This document shows, piece by piece, positions 6,355-6,817 of a stretch of 6,817 nt of DNA. Origin of the DNA: Desulfofustis sp. (GTDB taxonomy: Bacteria > Desulfobacterota > Desulfobulbia > Desulfobulbales > Desulfocapsaceae); NCBI GenBank assembly GCA_029287755.1, contig JARFQM010000304.1:1-6817 (forward strand), given 5' to 3'. Numbering within the stretch: position 1 is the first letter of the stretch; each line of letters opens with the position of its first letter. The position numbers and the translations under genes are program-made. The notes beneath the pieces were generated by a model that worked only from the letters and a program-made list of their open reading frames with translations, did no database searches and had not been told where the DNA came from.

Positions 6355-6390
6355 AAAAGGGCCGAATCTTCCCGATTCGGCCCTTTTTTT
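6355..6390 (+). terminator. strong intrinsic terminator of the fdh operon
   Basis: AAAAGGGCCGAATC (6355-6368) pairs perfectly over 14 bp with GATTCGGCCCTTTT (6374-6387) around the loop TTCCC, and the T-run extends to 6390. It lies 23 nt after the formate dehydrogenase stop codon and ends the three-gene transcript. The A-run on the left arm means it could also stop transcription arriving from the right. Confidence 0.95.
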
Positions 6391-6432
6391 GCTCTGCAAA
6401 CAGAATAACATTTACCGCGATTGCCGTTGCCT

Positions 6433-6601
6433 GGACTGGTATAGAACTCCGTGCGCTACGCTTCGGCCTTATCTTTCGGCCAATGAGGCTGGCTGGATGA
6501 CGGGCTTCGCCCTGTGACAGCCAGTTGCTGCGCAACCCTGCGGGCCTTTTTCATTGGCCTCCAGGGCCTGACACTGATGCGCACTGCGCCTATACCAGTC
6601 C
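6433..6601. repeat. 169-nt structured inverted-repeat element
   Basis: The ends GGACTGGTATAG (6433-6444) and CTATACCAGTCC (6590-6601) are perfect 12-bp inverted repeats. Nested inside are GTGCGC (6451-6456)/GCGCAC (6579-6584) and GGCCAATGA (6478-6486)/TCATTGGCC (6551-6559). Two inner hairpins follow: CTGGCTG (6489-6495)/CAGCCAG (6518-6524), capped by GGGC-TTC-GCCC (6502-6512), and GTTGC-TGC-GCAAC (6524-6536). The two inner hairpins share G6524. CCT flanks both outer ends (6430-6432 and 6602-6604) and could be a 3-bp target duplication or chance. The structure suggests a miniature inverted-repeat element, a dispersed palindromic repeat or a structured RNA. No transposase or credible ORF lies inside. 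Confidence 0.65.
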
Positions 6602-6817
6602 CCTAGAGAAAACCAACTTGGATTAAGGAAGTAGTGGTAAGGCGGTGGGGGGTCTCAGGCTGGGGCCCAGCGGCCCTATCGCAGCCGCTGTGGAAAATGG
6701 TTGGGTTGTCGGCCGTCGGGCGGTTGGCCAGGGAAAAAGTTTTAAAAGGAGGAGCGGGCCGCCCCCGAGAAGCCGGATCCCGCCCACCCCCCGAGAATAA
6801 AGATTATAAAGGGGTAT
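6602..6817. other. GC-rich non-coding stretch with hairpins at the window edge
   Basis: I find no gene here. CAGCGGC (6668-6674) pairs with GCCGCTG (6684-6690) around a 9-nt loop, next to the GCTGGG-G-CCCAGC dyad. CCCCCGAGAA occurs twice (6762-6771 and 6788-6797). GCGGG (6754-6758) can pair with CCCGC (6779-6783). A Shine-Dalgarno-like AAGGAGGAG starts at 6746, but no ATG, GTG or TTG start with an open frame follows in range. The AT-rich tail suggests a control region for a gene beyond the window. I recognise no riboswitch or RNA family. Confidence 0.4.

Noticed and set aside
6335..6535. Minus-strand 66-residue frame after the operon
   Set aside because: It spans the terminator and half of the inverted-repeat element. 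Its composition is explained by those structures, and no domain is recognisable.
6602..6817. tRNA, SRP RNA or riboswitch in the right-hand GC-rich tail
   Set aside because: No T-loop GTTCRA, SRP core or recognised riboswitch core could be found by eye; the hairpins alone are not enough.

Overview
The window looks like chromosome from an anaerobic Gram-negative bacterium, most likely a Desulfuromonadia/Geobacter-type member of the Desulfobacterota. This is inferred from the gene content, the moderately high GC of the coding DNA and the use of selenocysteine. No phylogenetic marker is present, so the assignment is tentative.

Layout. Positions 1-188 are an AT-rich leader. It is followed by a 57-residue zinc-ribbon protein (189-362, +) and a hairpin terminator (390-423) shared with the convergent genes. 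On the minus strand lie two small metal-related genes: a CooT-family nickel-binding protein (796-990) and, downstream of it, an 81-residue protein with an HxxxHxxxH helix and a histidine-rich tail (474-719). A 312-nt divergent intergenic region (991-1302) holds a perfect 14-bp palindrome and a candidate promoter for the CooT gene. A tight three-gene operon follows on the plus strand: nuoE-like (1303-1755), nuoF-like (1752-3662) and a formate dehydrogenase catalytic subunit (3659-6331). Both junctions are ATGA stop/start overlaps. A strong intrinsic terminator closes the operon (6355-6390). The last 430 nt are non-coding, with a 169-nt inverted-repeat element (6433-6601) and a GC-rich stretch containing hairpins.

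How the genes work together. The catalytic subunit is a selenoprotein. Its in-frame UGA (4694-4696, residue 346) sits exactly at the Mo/W-ligand position and is followed by a bacterial SECIS hairpin with a GGUCU apical loop. A plain ORF caller therefore splits this gene in two. Formate would be oxidised at the molybdopterin site. Electrons would pass through the NuoG-like Fe-S chain of the same subunit to the NuoF-like FMN/NAD-binding subunit and the NuoE-like [2Fe-2S] subunit. No subunit shows a Tat signal or membrane segment, so the complex should be a soluble cytoplasmic NAD(P)-linked formate dehydrogenase/CO2 reductase. The extra N-terminal thioredoxin-like domain and C-terminal 2x[4Fe-4S] domain of the NuoF-like subunit are of the HydB/HylB type, so ferredoxin-coupled (bifurcating) activity is possible but unproven.

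The main points for follow-up are the SECIS variant, the nickel-type gene pair beside a Mo/W-Se enzyme, and the large structured inverted repeat after the operon.
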